Part shown: one piece after another, positions 6,177 through 6,435 of the stretch
Numbering within the stretch: position 1 is the stretch's first letter
Layout of the letters: each line of letters starts with the position of its first letter
Assembly: GCA_030040475.1 (NCBI GenBank)
Contig: JASHTQ010000019.1
Coordinates: forward strand, 1-6,435
Origin: Streptosporangiaceae bacterium
GTDB taxonomy: Bacteria > Actinomycetota > Actinomycetes > Streptosporangiales > Streptosporangiaceae
Length of the DNA: 6,435 nt
Reading direction: 5' to 3'
Program-made: the position numbers and the translations under genes
Notes under the pieces: model-generated
The model's database searches: none
The model's input: only the letters and a program-made list of their open reading frames with translations
Told to the model about the DNA's origin: nothing

Positions 6177-6201
6177 GGTATGCGGTGCCACACCCACTAC
6201 C
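6177..6201. repeat. Direct repeat copy 1 (25 bases, dyad-symmetric)
   Basis: This copy shares 24 of 25 bases with the copy at 6208-6232; the only difference is T6181 against G6212. The core GCGGTGCCACACCCACTACC is identical in both. Within the unit GGTG/CACC pair around CCA, and outer GGTA/TACC pair again, so each copy is an imperfect hairpin or a dyad operator. The copies are spaced 31 bases apart start to start, about three helical turns. Confidence 0.75.
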
Positions 6202-6207
6202 GATCTC

Positions 6208-6232
6208 GGTAGGCGGTGCCACACCCACTACC
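6208..6232. repeat. Direct repeat copy 2 (25 bases, dyad-symmetric)
   Basis: The second copy is separated from the first by 6 bases (GATCTC). Here the outer arms GGTAG and CTACC pair fully at 5 of 5. The junction of the two copies also makes an inverted repeat, CTACCGATCTCGGTAG (6197-6212). The pair sits between the aldehyde dehydrogenase stop and the glycosylase-like start, both on the - strand. Its role could be regulator binding or a short intergenic repeat. Confidence 0.75.
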
Positions 6233-6279
6233 TGCGAAGGGGCGTGCCCAGGGCGCGCACCACCGATCGTTCGGAAAAA

Positions 6280-6435
6280 TTATTCGCCGATGTAGCTCAT
6301 GACGTGCTTGATGCGGGTGTAGTCCTCGAAGCCGTACATGGACAGGTCCTTGCCGTAGCCGGAGTGCTTGAAGCCGCCGTGCGGCATCTCGGCGACGATC
6401 GGGATGTGGGTGTTGATCCACACCGCGCCGAAGTC
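6280..6435 (-). CDS. Aldehyde dehydrogenase, C-terminal fragment (gamma-aminobutyraldehyde dehydrogenase-like)
   Basis: Only the last 51 codons and a TAA stop (6280-6282) lie in the window; the rest (family about 475-500 residues) continues past the right edge. The fragment begins DFGAVWINTH and continues EMPHGGFKHSGYGKDLSMYG and FEDYTRIKHVM. The N-T-H followed by P-x-GG-x-K-x-SGYG-x-D block is the classic C-terminal end of NAD(P)-dependent aldehyde dehydrogenases. The HGGFKHSGYGKDLSMYGFEDYT form is typical of gamma-aminobutyraldehyde dehydrogenase (PatD/YdcW-like) members, which convert 4-aminobutanal from putrescine to GABA. The catalytic Cys and Glu are outside the window, so activity cannot be judged. 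It is on the same strand as the glycosylase-like gene but 211 bases away, so co-transcription is doubtful. Confidence 0.88.
   Translation of the reverse strand, partial: DFGAVWINTHIPIVAEMPHGGFKHSGYGKDLSMYGFEDYTRIKHVMSYIGE

Noticed and set aside
6069..6180. Sigma-70-type promoter for the glycosylase-like gene
   Set aside because: No -35/-10 pair with proper spacing and good matches was found on the - strand. The start and promoter cannot be placed from sequence alone.
6263..6279. CCGA-TCGT-TCGG mini-hairpin next to an A-run as a terminator for the aldehyde dehydrogenase
   Set aside because: On the - strand the T-run comes before the hairpin rather than after it, and the stem is only 4 base pairs.
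6001..6421. Short - strand open frames of 74-75 codons in the intergenic repeats and over the aldehyde dehydrogenase end
   Set aside because: They are in the wrong frame relative to the clear aldehyde dehydrogenase C-terminus, run through repeats, and encode nothing recognisable.

Overview
The window is very GC-rich, strongly prefers G/C in third codon positions, uses several GTG starts and has tightly packed genes. This points to a high-GC actinomycete; the sequence does not fix the genus. There are seven protein-coding genes, two of them cut by the window edges. No rRNA, tRNA, CRISPR array or insertion sequence was seen.

Left and centre (3-4951, + strand): five genes read rightward and are almost certainly one operon whose promoter lies upstream of the window. 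In order they are a histidinol-dehydrogenase-family alcohol dehydrogenase (5' end missing), a short-chain dehydrogenase/reductase (SDR) that overlaps it by 4 bases, an FAD-dependent monooxygenase, an ACMSD-like metal-dependent amidohydrolase/decarboxylase, and a nitrilase/aliphatic-amidase-fold protein. Gaps between genes are -4, 15, 3 and 33 bases. The mix of two alcohol dehydrogenases, an aromatic-type hydroxylase, a probable decarboxylase and a C-N hydrolase homologue looks catabolic, probably for a ring or carboxylated (possibly N-containing) compound. The substrate cannot be read from the sequence. The most striking point is that the nitrilase-fold protein keeps the Glu and Lys of the catalytic triad but has Ala where the nucleophilic Cys should be.

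Right (4956-6068, - strand): a convergent gene whose stop codon lies 4 bases from the operon's last stop encodes a winged-helix protein of the YcaQ/AlkX-AlkZ DNA glycosylase superfamily, with a Q-x-D active-site motif. It seems unrelated to the catabolic operon.

Far right: a 211-base intergenic region (6069-6279) holds a long inverted repeat and a pair of 25-base direct repeats that are themselves dyad-symmetric. Beyond it lies the C-terminal end of an aldehyde dehydrogenase on the - strand, similar to gamma-aminobutyraldehyde dehydrogenases, cut by the window end.
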